DNA of 64,000 bases. It comes from Phymatolithon calcareum (lineage: Eukaryota > Rhodophyta > Florideophyceae > Hapalidiales). Position 1 is the stretch's first letter, and every line of letters begins with the position of its first letter. A program made the translations under genes and the position numbers. The notes beneath the pieces are model-generated. The model searched no databases. It was not told the DNA's origin and saw nothing but the letters and a program-made list of their open reading frames with translations. This document shows positions 30,756 to 41,574 of the stretch, piece by piece. The stretch lies in contig OZ345374.1 of assembly GCA_977006965.1 (NCBI GenBank), positions 682,001-746,000 on the forward strand. Direction: 5' to 3'.

Positions 30756-31163
30756 ATGTCATTCGCAGCCCCCCTGCACGCCCATCTCGTCGGCCGCGCC
30801 GCACTAGCCGGTCTCGCCGGCGGTCTCTGTGTCTGGGTAGTAACCCGTCGCGCCGTCCGTCTCACCCGCGAGCGTCGCCGCGGTCTCTTCCTCCGTCGCC
30901 GTCCCCGCAACCGCTGCCCGCGCTGCGCCGGCTTCGGGCGCGAGCGCTGCACTCTCTGCAACGGTGCCGGCGTCGTGATAACCTCCACGCCGCACAACTG
31001 CATTCCCTGCCCCTGCTGCGTGATGTCACGCCACATGCCGTGCGTCATGTGCGGCGGCTCCGGCCGTCGCATCTCTGTCGACATCCGCGCGGACAGCATT
31101 CGCGCGGCATTCGTGCACGTTCTGGCGCTCTTGATGGCGCGCGCACTGACGCGCGCGAGGTGA
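30756..31163 (+). CDS. CXXC (DnaJ-type) zinc-finger membrane protein, copy 1, 135 aa
   Basis: An N-terminal hydrophobic helix (about 12-30, GRAALAGLAGGLCVWVV) is followed by a basic stretch (RRAVRLTRERRRGLFLRRR). Then come paired CXXC motifs: CPRCAGFG, CTLCNGAG, CPCC and CVMCGGSG. The CXXCXGXG spacing is that of the DnaJ cysteine-rich domain and of plastid assembly factors such as BSD2/LQY1. A thiol-chaperone or membrane-complex assembly role is inference. The start MSFAAPL is shared with the paralogue at 41019. It converges on the glycine-zipper gene so tightly that the stop codons abut. Confidence 0.85.
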   Translation: MSFAAPLHAHLVGRAALAGLAGGLCVWVVTRRAVRLTRERRRGLFLRRRPRNRCPRCAGFGRERCTLCNGAGVVITSTPHNCIPCPCCVMSRHMPCVMCGGSGRRISVDIRADSIRAAFVHVLALLMARALTRAR

Positions 31164-31619
31164 TCAGCGCCTTCGACGCAGCAGCAGACGCAGCGCGCGG
31201 GTGAAGGGCGGCCGGCTCAGCGCGGCGCGAGTGGAGCGGAAGAAGGAGGCGAGGGCGTCCGACGCGCGGGAGAGGTTCACGCTGCCGAGCGCCGCAATGT
31301 CCGGCGGACGGGGGAGCGCGGGGAGTGGGGGGAGATGGAATCCGATCCCAGATGCAAGCATGCCGCCCAGACCGGCCCCGGCTGCGACGCCGCAGAAGGC
31401 GCCGAGGAGCGCGCCGTCGTGCGCGAAGGGCGTCAGAGGTGTTGGGACGACTAGTGCGCCGGCGCGTGTGCGGGAGACGGCGCCGACACCAACGGCGAGA
31501 CCGTAGCCGGCGCCCAGGAAGCAGCCGGCGTAGATGCCGACCCCGCCCGGCGCGCGCGGCCGGTGTCGGCCCACCTGTACCACGCCGCGCCCGTTCCGGA
31601 AGTCTGGGATGGACGTCAT
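31164..31619 (-). CDS. Glycine-zipper membrane protein, copy 1, 151 aa
   Basis: Family not recognised. The conserved core shared with the paralogue at 41575 is GVGIYAGCFLGAGYGLAVG, then PLTPFAHDGALLGAFCGVAAG, then LPPLPALP. Repeated small-residue GxxxG patterns in two hydrophobic segments suggest packed transmembrane helices, with a basic C-terminal tail. Its partner gene on the other strand is the CXXC protein in both places, so the two products may act together, perhaps in the same organelle membrane. GC content is markedly higher here than in copy 2. Confidence 0.8.
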   Translation of the reverse strand: MTSIPDFRNGRGVVQVGRHRPRAPGGVGIYAGCFLGAGYGLAVGVGAVSRTRAGALVVPTPLTPFAHDGALLGAFCGVAAGAGLGGMLASGIGFHLPPLPALPRPPDIAALGSVNLSRASDALASFFRSTRAALSRPPFTRALRLLLRRRR

Positions 31620-31949
31620 AGCGGCGGCGGGAATGAAGGCATGGGAGGCGGAATGTTTGCCGCGGTCGATCGGTGCGCTGCGTGGAGATCAGACTTGCCA
31701 GGGTGCTGACACACGTGTACAGTTGAGTGGACAATTGTGCGCGTTCTGCGCAACGGAGCCGCAGGCAGAGGGCGCGTCATGGGCGCCCAGTGTGGTGCAC
31801 TGTGCGGGCCGAGTGTGTGGCTAGGCACAGAATGGTGGCCCGTAGATTGTACGGAATGTCGCTGTCGAAGTGTCGGCTGCAATACGGCGGATAGTGCTTG
31901 TTGGAGAGAGGAGTTGTGTTGTGTGCAGTGGAGGCGATTGTCGCGCGCG

Positions 31950-32240
31950 ATGCCGACGGAGGCCGAATACGGAACGGGAAATGGACCCCCGAAGCGCGTT
32001 GTGCGCTTTGCAGATGAATGTGACCTCCCGGTGAAACCACCGCTTGCGTACGTTGCTGTGTCGGTCGCTACGGAGGATGATTATCTCATTGATGACAGCG
32101 AGCTGAAATATGAAGAAAGGATAAGATGCAGGAGATTCGGATTTGGCGTCTATGGATGGTGCTTTGTCGCGGCTGTTGGTGTCGCCGCGCTTGTTGGTGT
32201 GGTGCTTATCGTTTGCGGTGTCGTCTTTGGGTTGAAGTGA
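31950..32240 (+). CDS. Small tail-anchored protein with RVxF-like motif, 96 aa
   Basis: Not recognised. Starting at the ATG at 31950, the protein has a polar N-terminal half containing KRVVRFAD, which fits the [RK]xVxF docking motif for protein phosphatase 1. An acidic stretch (EDDYLIDDSEL) follows. The last 30 residues are a hydrophobic segment (VAAVGVAALVGVVLIVCGVVF), giving a tail-anchor topology. The frame stays open upstream to 31737 but that part is Cys/Trp/Arg-rich without character and probably promoter. It is divergent from the glycine-zipper gene. Confidence 0.55.
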   Translation: MPTEAEYGTGNGPPKRVVRFADECDLPVKPPLAYVAVSVATEDDYLIDDSELKYEERIRCRRFGFGVYGWCFVAAVGVAALVGVVLIVCGVVFGLK

Positions 32241-34114
32241 GACTGATTGATCGGTGAGAATGCAGGGAGAGTGAGTGAATGACATCGGGAGGCGCTGTGG
32301 AGAGTCGCTGCGTTGTCTGTACGTTCACTGCTGGGGTGGAGTTGGAGACCAGTTTTGTGCATGTGATAAAGTTTTGTTCTCTTTACTTTGTACCCACCGC
32401 CGCCCAGAACTACTGTACTGCGGCTTGCTCGTAACAGAAGGGCGGGCAGTCTACAGTAGAGCTGATCCGAATGATCCCCCTCCCCCAAGCATCATTTCCG
32501 ATGCCTTCTAGGAGCAGGACTACCTCAGCTATCACGGCTGCAAGCGTGCACGACATAAGTGCACAGTACTGTACATCAGTGTCGATCAAAGCAATCAGAC
32601 TTCTGCCATGGATGCTCATTCTAAGACCCGCTTCCTGTCCCCGCTCTCACCACACCGGCACGTGTACATGGCAGCAGTCCATGCAAGAGCTCCCTCTAGC
32701 GCGATGGGAACAGAAGAAAATTCTTGCCCTGTAGCCGCGTAACGGCTCCGACATACCCTCACGTTGCACCGGCGTTGTTTTTTTTCCGATGTTGCCAAGA
32801 TGATCATCTTCACTGGAAAAGGTTGCGGAAGCCCGGAATAGAAGTAATCCATTCCGAAGTTCCATGAGCGGGATCATCCTGATTGGGACATGGTGCCTCA
32901 AATTTGGGCCCCCAATCTCCTCCTGTCCTTCTCAATGTGCCTTTGGATGCTTGTCTAAACTCTAAACAATAGTGTTCAGGTGAGCTCGAAGTCAGGTCCT
33001 TGATTCTGTCCCTTGGAAGTACGGCTGTCTGTTGCTTTTGAAAGAATTGAATATGCACGTCGTCCGTCAACGGTCATGCGAAGAGAAAGCCACTGTGCCC
33101 GAGTGAAGTCACTGTCGCCCTGTTGTAGATACGCGCAGGACATCTAATGGAGAGGACTAAGGAAGGAACGAATAATACAATATGTAAATTATAAAGTTCC
33201 TCACCACGCGACACGGATTTTCAAGTGGCTTGCGACCAGGGAAACGAGCAGCACGATTGTTTTGCCCCGTTTGGTGGCTTCCACGTACACATTTTTGGAT
33301 TGAATACAGCACGATGTTCATTACCAACTTAATTTGCGCTCTCTTTTTGCCGGCGTGCAAGTGTAAGAATAGGATTCTGACACGGAATCGCCTGAGTTTC
33401 TCTCGTGAGACGTCTGCCGAACTCCGCCCTCGGTTTCGATCAAGGGGAAGTGCACCTCTGTACAGTCACACCTAGTGGCTTCCACGTAGAGATTAGTGCT
33501 TTCGACGTGGCACGGTCTTACGACCAGCGCTGCAAAGCGATGATCTGGTTGGCTCGCGCCAATTTCCGTGTATCCGTTTGATTGTAGCTCGCTTTCTGGC
33601 GCTCAATCATCGCTTCAATGTCTGCCGATCGGGAAAGCACATCAACAGTCGGTGCATTGTGCTGGTCACGCCCCAATTTCCTGCTCTTATGCATTCCTTT
33701 ATCTCAATCGAGTACATTGAGCGGAAAGCATGCCGTTTCAACTTGATATACTAACACAGGCTCGTTCGCAGTGAGGGTTCAGTTGCTTTTGACTGGCGTT
33801 AAACAGGATCTCTTTTTCTCGACCTGGCAAACCTTCTCGTCGCATATTCAGGTGTGTATAGAGGAGGGCATCTCAAAACTTCTCAGAACCCGACACATTT
33901 TCCCGCACACCCCTTGACAAGAACTTGTAATTTCAAACGAAAATAACAAACGGACAATTTTAAGTTTGAACCATCGTTCCGTTTCTTTTCGCTGTAGAGT
34001 TCACCAACTCAAAGTCTACAAAGATAGTCCCAACTTTCTGCAGTCTCCAGTCCGCCTCAACCTTTCCTCCCTAACCACATTCAGCGGCATACGATCGTCA
34101 CATCCGCGCTCATC
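32241..34114. other. Intergenic, no gene recognised
   Basis: Short frames only. Two spots share GTGGCTTCCACGTA (near 33273 and 33476), a small direct similarity. The final 90 bases before 34115 are C/T-rich, like the leaders of other genes here. Confidence 0.45.
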
Positions 34115-34549
34115 ATGCCGCGACGCACTCCGATGACGCGCGAAACGCAAAAAGCGATTTGCGAGCTCGACGCTTGCATCACGGCCATAGAGCTCAGAGC
34201 TTCAGCGATAATGGAGCAAATCACAGGCAATCCCCAGTCGACTTGCCCACAGTCCCACAAAGATCCAGTGACGGCATCCACTACGCAGGTTTCCAAGAAG
34301 AAGAAGATTGCGAAAGAGGCAACTTTAGCAATTGCGACCAAGGCATATGCGCTACGGGAAGCCTTGGTGAGGGCAAAGAAGACAGCAATTCAAGCCGGGC
34401 GTCAGTTTGGCAACGCCATCGCTCGAAGGATCGACAGGGCCGTGGAAATTGTCTCTCTGGCCACTGCCATTTTCCCCATGCCCGATGAACTTGATGAAAG
34501 TCCCGTGCCGATTGAGAACGGACGCATGTTTAATGGAGATGTCGACTGA
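34115..34549 (+). CDS. Hypothetical protein, 144 aa
   Basis: Not recognised. The frame starts with ATG in a good context after a pyrimidine-rich leader. It encodes a mostly helical protein with a lysine-rich block (VSKKKKIAKEA), a basic amphipathic middle (ALREALVRAKKTA, ARRIDRAVEI) and an acidic/proline end (PMPDELDESPVP). No signal peptide or membrane segment. It is the only frame over 100 codons within several kilobases with such regular composition. It may be a lineage-specific gene. Confidence 0.45.
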   Translation: MPRRTPMTRETQKAICELDACITAIELRASAIMEQITGNPQSTCPQSHKDPVTASTTQVSKKKKIAKEATLAIATKAYALREALVRAKKTAIQAGRQFGNAIARRIDRAVEIVSLATAIFPMPDELDESPVPIENGRMFNGDVD

Positions 34550-36465
34550 GGGTGTAGTGAGGGAGGGAACGTGGAAAGGGGTGCGGAGATGGACAGGGAC
34601 ATTCTTATGCTTTTCTCGGCGTTCTCATTCTATCACTAAATATGCTCCGCTATGTCTCTTTATCCTGCCTCTGATGTACTAAAGGAACTTTTCCACTTCC
34701 ATTTACTTAGACAGAGCAACTATGTTGTGGAAATATCTTTTTCAAAACGGCAGACTCGCTGCTGGGAGCGGAATGAAGAACAAGTGATAGCGTCCCTCCT
34801 CGATAGGCATATGAAAAGGGCATCGGTCACACAAAAACGAGGCGCTGAGCGCCGGGAGAAGACTCCTGGATGCTACCGAGTTCTATTGATTTGAGGACAG
34901 GCTCACGCAATGTGGGGCCCAGCATGATTCAGGAAATTCATCGAAGCAGCTCTTTATCGCTGTCTGTTTCACTACCTGTAAAGTTAAAGCACATACCGCT
35001 CACGAATTCATTGAGTGCTGTTATTCCACTTCTAAATAAGCGGTCAGATCGTAATGTTCTCTTTGGAAAGTACGAGTACTTGTTCCGTCTTCAAACAGAG
35101 GGAGATGCACGGGTTCCGGACAGTCCTTTATCATTCGTGTTTGGTTAATTTCCGGTGTTAAACTTGTTGCTCCAAACAAAGTATTGATCCCGTGACGACG
35201 CGTACTCTGTGCGTATGTGCGATCTCCGAACTCAAAGTGGTTAAATCATTTTTGCAGGCATGCACGTCCAAGCGCCGGGGGAGCACCCTCATGTCGAGGT
35301 CAGTGACCGGATTGATCCAATTCTCAAGTGGAGTGTCGCAAGAATAGTAAGTTTGTTGTCTTGGTTCGATATACACGTGGGCAACAAGGTTGTTAGCCTG
35401 GATAGCAAAGCACCAGGCATCCATTGGTAGAAGAGACCTAGCTTACACTTACTGCGCGGGATCATCGTATGATAGCTTTATCTCGAGGCATACTTTAGCA
35501 TAGTCGACGATGCTGACGCGAGGGAGAAAGAGGGACCATCAAGTTCAAACCATTTCCATCGTCAAGGTAAATTCCTTTTCATTCATCCCAACATCTCGGT
35601 GAAGAACCAACGTTCGCCACAAGCGGGAGGCGAGACCCCGTACCCTACGTCGCGAGTAGGGGGAGACACCAGCTAGCGATCCGACGATCGGTTGGCATCT
35701 CCGCGAAACGTAATAGTGCTCTGACGAGCATTGCGTTTGGCACTTGCAGGTTACCGGCCCAAGTTCTGTCCCTGTCCAGGACCGGAGCGCGTTCCCGTTC
35801 CACTCCGTGTACCACAAGTGAATCGTATCGATATACGGTTCAGTCAAGTTCATCAACCCGCGAACGTCGTAATTAGCGGTCCGCGGCTTACCATCTTGAA
35901 GACCAGCGACAGGAGGACACAATGGAGCGGAGCGGAGAGCTTCAGACCATCCGAGATCTCAGTAAGAATGAGCGCTGTTGACCCGAGTCGGTGTAGTCAT
36001 GCAAATCGTGACTTATTTATGCTCTTTCTTCTTCTTGTGTTTCTGGATCTGGCATTGATGCTTCGGTATGCCAATTCTGATCATTTCCCAAAACAAACTA
36101 CAGCCCCGAGAAGCTTCCGCACAACCCGATATTAGACCTCAAGAATCAGGCTTCTAGAGAAGCCTCCTTTATGTCCCATGATCATGCAGCTTTAGATTTT
36201 CGAGTGCACCATCATGGTGTATGATATTAGCAACAGCGGAGATTCGTTTCCTTCTCTAAATGCTTGGTTTTCCGCATCTCAGCTGAATGCAGGAAAATCT
36301 CAGGTTGCATGCTGTCCTAAGCTGGGTGGGGTGGCACTTGATGAAGAGACCCTGATCAATTTGACTTGCCGCCTAATTGTCGATCACACCACTATCACGG
36401 ACCAGGAGGTCCAACCATACTGCGAATGCGAGCACTGTCATAGCTACGGCAGTACTCTGCGGAGC
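34550..36465. other. Intergenic, one unassigned ORF
   Basis: A minus-strand frame at 35545-35922 (125 codons, with TEPYIDTIHLWYTEWNG) could be a fragment of a real gene but matches nothing I know. Nothing else stands out. Confidence 0.35.
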
Positions 36466-36479
36466 ATACGCAGCCCGGA

Positions 36480-36789
36480 GGTTCCCTCAAGTGAGCACGA
36501 CGCTAATATCGAATACATTCGGAACGGCGGCAGAGCGCCACATGGAGACCATACGTATGAACCTAACAAAGTATGAACTGGACTCCGGAGAAATGATAAG
36601 AACGGAAAAGACATTAGACTCCATACTACTCTACAGCGTCACCATAGTTGACAATATGGAAAACGACGAGTCCCTGTATTAGGGACCAGGCGATATACTA
36701 GAATGAACAAGTTACGAAAAGCTGCTCCCGTACAGTCTTAGGAGTGTTAATGAGGGCTTTCAAATAAACAACTAAACAGCTGCAAAAAA
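36480..36789 (+). mobile_element. R1 retroposon copy c, 310 bp, with 14-bp TSD
   Basis: It is flanked by a perfect 14-base duplication, ATACGCAGCCCGGA (36466-36479 and 36790-36803). It encodes, in one open frame, FPQVSTT, HMETIRMNL, YELDSGEM, TEKTLDSILL and MENDESLY before the stop, collinear with copy b. It ends AAATAAACAAC...GCAAAAAA. Its reading frame is intact to the truncation point, so this copy is younger or better preserved than copy b. Confidence 0.88.
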
Positions 36790-37092
36790 ATACGCAGCCC
36801 GGAATGAGTGTTGACTCTGCATCATTTAACGGACAAGAGAGCTTTCAAAATCTTTATGGGTGAGATAAGCAATCTACTTCTTGGCACGAAAAATTTGAAG
36901 CAACACTTCCGACGAGTCTGAAGACATGAAAGTATTCTGGTTTTTCCCACTTTTTAGAAGCAAGTTTTGAGCTTCCCAAGTCGACCTTTGCTCAAGATAG
37001 CAGCGTCGAAACAAAAAGGCCCTCAAAGCCCATCAATTACTCTGATCCTAATTCACAAGAAGCCTCACTGCTCTGTGAATCATCTCAGCTCT

Positions 37093-37980
37093 ATGATCAA
37101 GTTGAGCGTACTTGCACTTGCAGCGATTGCTGTTCTCCGCACTCAGTGCTCTCCTGTACCGCGAGTGTCAAGGGACCGAGATAATTCGAGAAAAGTTAAT
37201 GACGCTCCCGCCCAAATTGTAGGCTACTACTCGGTGTCTCGGCAATACACTGGGTCCAATAATCATGTTCAAGTTCAGCAAGTTTCATTTTTGGCCATAC
37301 CTGCGAGTGGATACAGAGCAAGAGTATCCGCTGTCTACAACCACCGTGTTCTTAGCTGGACTGTTGGGATGGGCATCGGATTCCCTTGCAACCTCGACGG
37401 GAGATGATGTTCGCTGGGATTGCTGTGCGTAGGACCTGTACATGCAATGGAATGTAGGCAGCCTGTGGAACATGGCAAAAACTATGACACAGAGTACAGC
37501 GTTTGTCTCAAAGGCCTAGTCTGTATACTGGGAAAATGTGTAAGTCGTGCCGTGGAGAATGAGAAATGCAGTGATGGATTCTCAGACGTTGGGTTCTATG
37601 CACTATGTGAGACTGAGTTTTTTTTCAATTATGACCGTTGTGAGAAGCGGAGAGAAGAGGATGCGTCTTGCGACTGGTATCACTTGTGCAGGGAAGGGTT
37701 TGTGTGCGATCATGATAACATATGCCGAACTGCCACTGGGAATGGACTTTCAGAAAAATGTGGGGAGTCTATCGGAAAGTGTAAAAGTGGCCAATTTTGA
37801 GAGCTGCGCGATAAGGAAGACGATCACAAAACGTGTTGTATTCCCGAGGGAAAAGAAAATTTTTTGTGAGAGCGTCCGTTCTATTTGTATGGACGACGAG
37901 GAATACGTCGGCGGCCTGTGCTGGAATCTATTAGAAAAGGACAAGGATTGCGATCCGAGTATGTGCGATGTGCGCATGTA
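37093..37980 (+). pseudogene. Broken gene for a cysteine-rich secreted protein
   Basis: The frame from the ATG at 37093 begins with a signal peptide (hydrophobic core LSVLALAAIAVL). After an in-frame TGA at 37405 the same frame continues as a Cys-rich region with repeated C-x(n)-C-x-x-G-x-V-C units (CLKGLVC, CREGFVC). A second in-frame TGA (37798) interrupts it, and the Cys-rich pattern then moves to another frame (to 37980; CMDDEEYVGGLCW). Two stops and a frameshift argue for decay. Unrecognised introns are possible for the first interruption. The cysteine spacing resembles EB/Dickkopf-type small modules, but I cannot assign a family. Confidence 0.5.
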
Positions 37981-38169
37981 ACTACCTGTGAGCCACCTGT
38001 GAGCACGTGGACGATAAGTGGCGTTGCGTCTAGTTTTCTTTTCTACATGTGTTTTGTGCTTCGGCATAAGCCTCCTCACAGCTCAGGGCCGAAGTTGTAG
38101 CCTTACATTTACGTTTCTAATGAAAGGCGAAGAGACCTGTCAGGGTGCTCGGGCAGTAGTCGATTATAG

Positions 38170-38207
38170 ACTGTGAGAATTTTTTAAATAAACATCAATT
38201 GAAAAAA
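38170..38207 (+). mobile_element. R1 retroposon copy d, tail-only (38 bp)
   Basis: The sequence is ACTGTGAGAA, then TTTTTAAATAAACATC, then GAAAAAA: just the 3' tail of R1. It is flanked by TAGTCGATTATAG (38157-38169) and TAGTCGCTTATAG (38208-38220), a 13-base duplication with one difference. It is an extreme 5' truncation. Confidence 0.75.
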
Positions 38208-38220
38208 TAGTCGCTTATAG

Positions 38221-41018
38221 TTCAATCGTTGTCATTCTCTTGAAAACGTAAATAGGAACTGGGGTGACCCCAGTCGAGGCACTAGAGCCCGTCAAGTTAG
38301 CAGCCGCAACGGAATGCATGGCAGCCTAGCATCATGTTAAACCAATACATAGTGGGACGCTGACCATGCCGGCACTGCAGAATCTGATGTACTTGGGGTA
38401 TGTATGTGTGAACCATTTCTTCAATCAAGCTTCTAAACTGCACGAATCTAGGCTGGATGTAAAGTGTCAGGGGGGTTCTTTTTTTAAGTATAAAGTTTAT
38501 TTAACAGCCGTTCTTACTACCGCTAAGACTGCGAGGGAGATGCCTTGCAGCTGCTACTGTCTATTGAGCTGTATTTTTCAACACAAATGGGCATAGTCTA
38601 CAACCAAATTCTTATGTCTTGGTGCTTGAAAAGACCCTCCTGACTCAGGAGTGCTGCTCTCAGGAAGGGACACGAGGCAGCTTTCCCGGAGGAGCGCAAT
38701 GATGGATGGAGTACAATTTCTTGGAACGTAAAAGAACGTTTCCATCCAAGCAAGGATGGAGACGAATGTCCTACGCGTCGAAGCGCAAAGGCGCTCAATG
38801 GACCAAGTGTCCAATACGATTGACCACATCACTGTTTGGCGGCACGACGATCCGTTTCAATGGATGTCCTCGATATTATCATACCTAGCTCGTAGCCCTC
38901 AGTAAGCGCCGCGAGAGCCGGTCCAGCAGCTATCAGGAACGAACTGGAATCCAATGTATCGAATGATTCCGAGCTCAAGATCAAAGCACTTGCCATCCCT
39001 CGAGCTCGTGCATTTCAACAGCAAGAAATCAAGGTTCAGCCGTGCAACATCTGCCTCAGTGCGCTAGACCACGTCGAGCAATTGTTTCTTGCTTTTCTTT
39101 TTCTCCCACCCTCCCATCCCTTTTTTATTCTTGTAGATTAGTTCAGGGAATTGGAAGTTAACTCTTGATGGAGCTCCTCAGATGCGTTGGGTGAGGTCCG
39201 GCAGCATTATAGGATGCGCTATCCTCGAGGCCCCCACTCGCTGAGTCAGCGGCGCTGACCGCACATTACCGACGCAGCTCTATAGCGTTCACTAACTTTT
39301 GTAGACAAGTGGTGATACTCGAAGAGCAAGTTGATTGTGATGGGTGACCCTGTTGTCATGAAGCTCGGAATGAAAATGGTAGAGGCTACAGTGCGGACAG
39401 ACAGTTCTGTGAAATGTGTTGCTTCGCTGTGACGTTGAGTGCCAGAGTTAGCCCTCAAAGCATCGTTTACGCTTTGAAGTTTTGCGATACTTTTCCATTG
39501 CATGGTGAACGTAGCAACCGTGGTTAACTGTAGATCGATGTTGATACATCGCAAAGAAGCAAGCTTTTCGTCACGTCAATTGCACATAACCATTAGCGAC
39601 GCTTCTTTAAACGGGTGAGAAAAAACTTGGGTGTGTGTAAACTGACTCGTCTGAAATGTGGCTGGTCATCTTGCTTAGCGTAGTGCGCATAATATGATGC
39701 CTAGCACTTGAAAGGAGATCGCAAATGATCTCTATTATGAGATCTCCGACATGGATATACGTGCGAGCTCCGATGCGAACTGCGATACGTCGAAGAGGGG
39801 GGCTATTCTGTGTAAGTAATTGGAGAGTTATGATGGAGGCTGTGACCTTGAAGGCTACCACCGCTCAGGAAAGCAGTGATGACGAGAAGCGGAAGACATC
39901 GCGCCTCGAGAAGTCGAGCATAAGCATCATTTTCAAAAACTCATCTTGTTCTAGTCACGGAACCATTTGGTAAAGCCTCTTCGAGAGCTTCTGAGCAGAC
40001 TGTTAAGAAAGAGTTAACAGAGCGGGCGTATTCCGTATGGCATTGAGAAAGGCTATTCTTCAGGCTATACCAGGGCTGAAGACCACGTCGATCTCACTGT
40101 CATTGTGCTTTTTGGCTCTTCATAGTACGCGACTAATACGTCTTCTGCTCTAACTTGTTGTATTAACTGGCTTCGTACTTTGTGAAACGTCGATAGATCG
40201 CTCGAAGAACAATATGCATGCGAACAAACTTAGCGCGATATGTTCGGCTACGTGAAAATTTTCACCTGCACACTCCTCAAGGGAAGATCTCAGGGCTTCT
40301 AAGTGTCCCAGAATGCTTTTACGGCACCAAAAGTGGAGACGCTGCCCTTCTAAATCAGGAAATGGGCATGTAAACATTTACGTTTTGCTGCCGGTATTGC
40401 ATTGAATGATGCAATTGCTCTACTGAAGTTTTAGAATGAACGCAAATAGATAATGGTGGTTCGCTCTCTTCTACTTTACGAAGTAGAAGAGAAGAGTGAT
40501 CCTTGTGCGGAAACGATGACTCCTGTAGCGGCACAGGGTGCGCCTATTTACCCAGTTGACATCATCTTCTACACTATTGGTTTATGAGTGGTTAGCCACA
40601 ATCTTTTCAGTGGATACGTAATGCTTCAACTGCATTCCGTAAAACCTTCCACATATGGCACAGTGCAATTGGACAATTGCTCTTCAATGGCGATAAGTGC
40701 CCCAATCATGTCACCAACAAAGCATCTTGTTGTCATAGCAGTTGAATTATTGGCTAATCAAAACGAAATCCCATCTCCCGCATGAGATGTCAGGCATCAG
40801 CATTTCGGAGTTCATCCACCACAAAATGACGGCTGGAGCACTCTCGCTACGGTCGTCATTCCGCACTCGAAATTCCGGCATCCCTCCCCTGGCACCCTGT
40901 CGAGAGCAAGCAGTGAGAATGTGAAATTCATAGAGAACCCTTCGTAGGGAACTACGCTTACCACACCTCAAGATCTCCCTTTTTCGCCTCACCGTCCCCA
41001 TCAAACCTGCCACCGAAT
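38221..41018. other. 2.8 kb with no recognised gene
   Basis: Short overlapping frames only. A foldback with CTCTCTTCTACTTT and AAGTAGAAGAGA arms lies near 40470-40495. No TE termini found. Confidence 0.4.
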
Positions 41019-41441
41019 ATGTCGTTCGCTGCGCCTCTACAGGCGGGCATACTCGGTAAGGCGACTTTAGCAGGCCTCGTCGGCGGCGTAGGTGTCTGGG
41101 TCGGTGCACGCCGAGCGGTAAAGAAGGCGAAGGAACGTCGCCGCGGCCTATTTGTCCGCCGTCGACCACAGCGAAAATGCCCACGTTGTGCAGGTTTCGG
41201 TTGTGTTCCCTGCACATTGTGCCGTGCCAAAGGCACGATTGTCACCGCCATTCCGTACGAACTCATCCCTTGTCCGCGATGTATTCAGGCGCGCCATATG
41301 CCGTGTCCGATGTGCGTAGGCACGGGCAGACGAGTCGCGACCGGCCTGGTCGGTGCCGCCGTGTCACCATTGCGCAAGGTTCAGGGCGCTCTTGTAAACG
41401 CGCTTGCTTTCGTCGTTGCGCGCACCATCGCACCACACTAA
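41019..41441 (+). CDS. CXXC (DnaJ-type) zinc-finger membrane protein, copy 2, 140 aa
   Basis: Paralogue of the gene at 30756: same start (MSFAAPL), same glycine-rich hydrophobic helix (AGLVGGVGVWVGARRAV), same basic stretch (KERRRGLFVRRRPQ) and the same four CXXC pairs (CPRCAGFG, CTLC, CPRC, CPMCVGTG). A C-terminal hydrophobic segment (VQGALVNALAFVVA) is clearer than in copy 1. Its GC content is lower than copy 1. It converges on the glycine-zipper paralogue with 133 bases between the stops. Confidence 0.87.
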   Translation: MSFAAPLQAGILGKATLAGLVGGVGVWVGARRAVKKAKERRRGLFVRRRPQRKCPRCAGFGCVPCTLCRAKGTIVTAIPYELIPCPRCIQARHMPCPMCVGTGRRVATGLVGAAVSPLRKVQGALVNALAFVVARTIAPH

Positions 41442-41574
41442 TGTCGCGAAAGCACTTAGATACCCTGTGCAGAGTTGTAGGATTAAACCTGAGAGTAAAT
41501 CGAAAACGTAAATTTTGTCTTTATGCATGTCCACTGTAACAAATATTCTAATTTTCCGTTCACTTGCACTGCGC

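Noticed and set aside
37405-37800. Selenoprotein reading of the two in-frame TGA codons
   Set aside because: A frameshift follows as well and no insertion element was identified; decay or missed introns are simpler.
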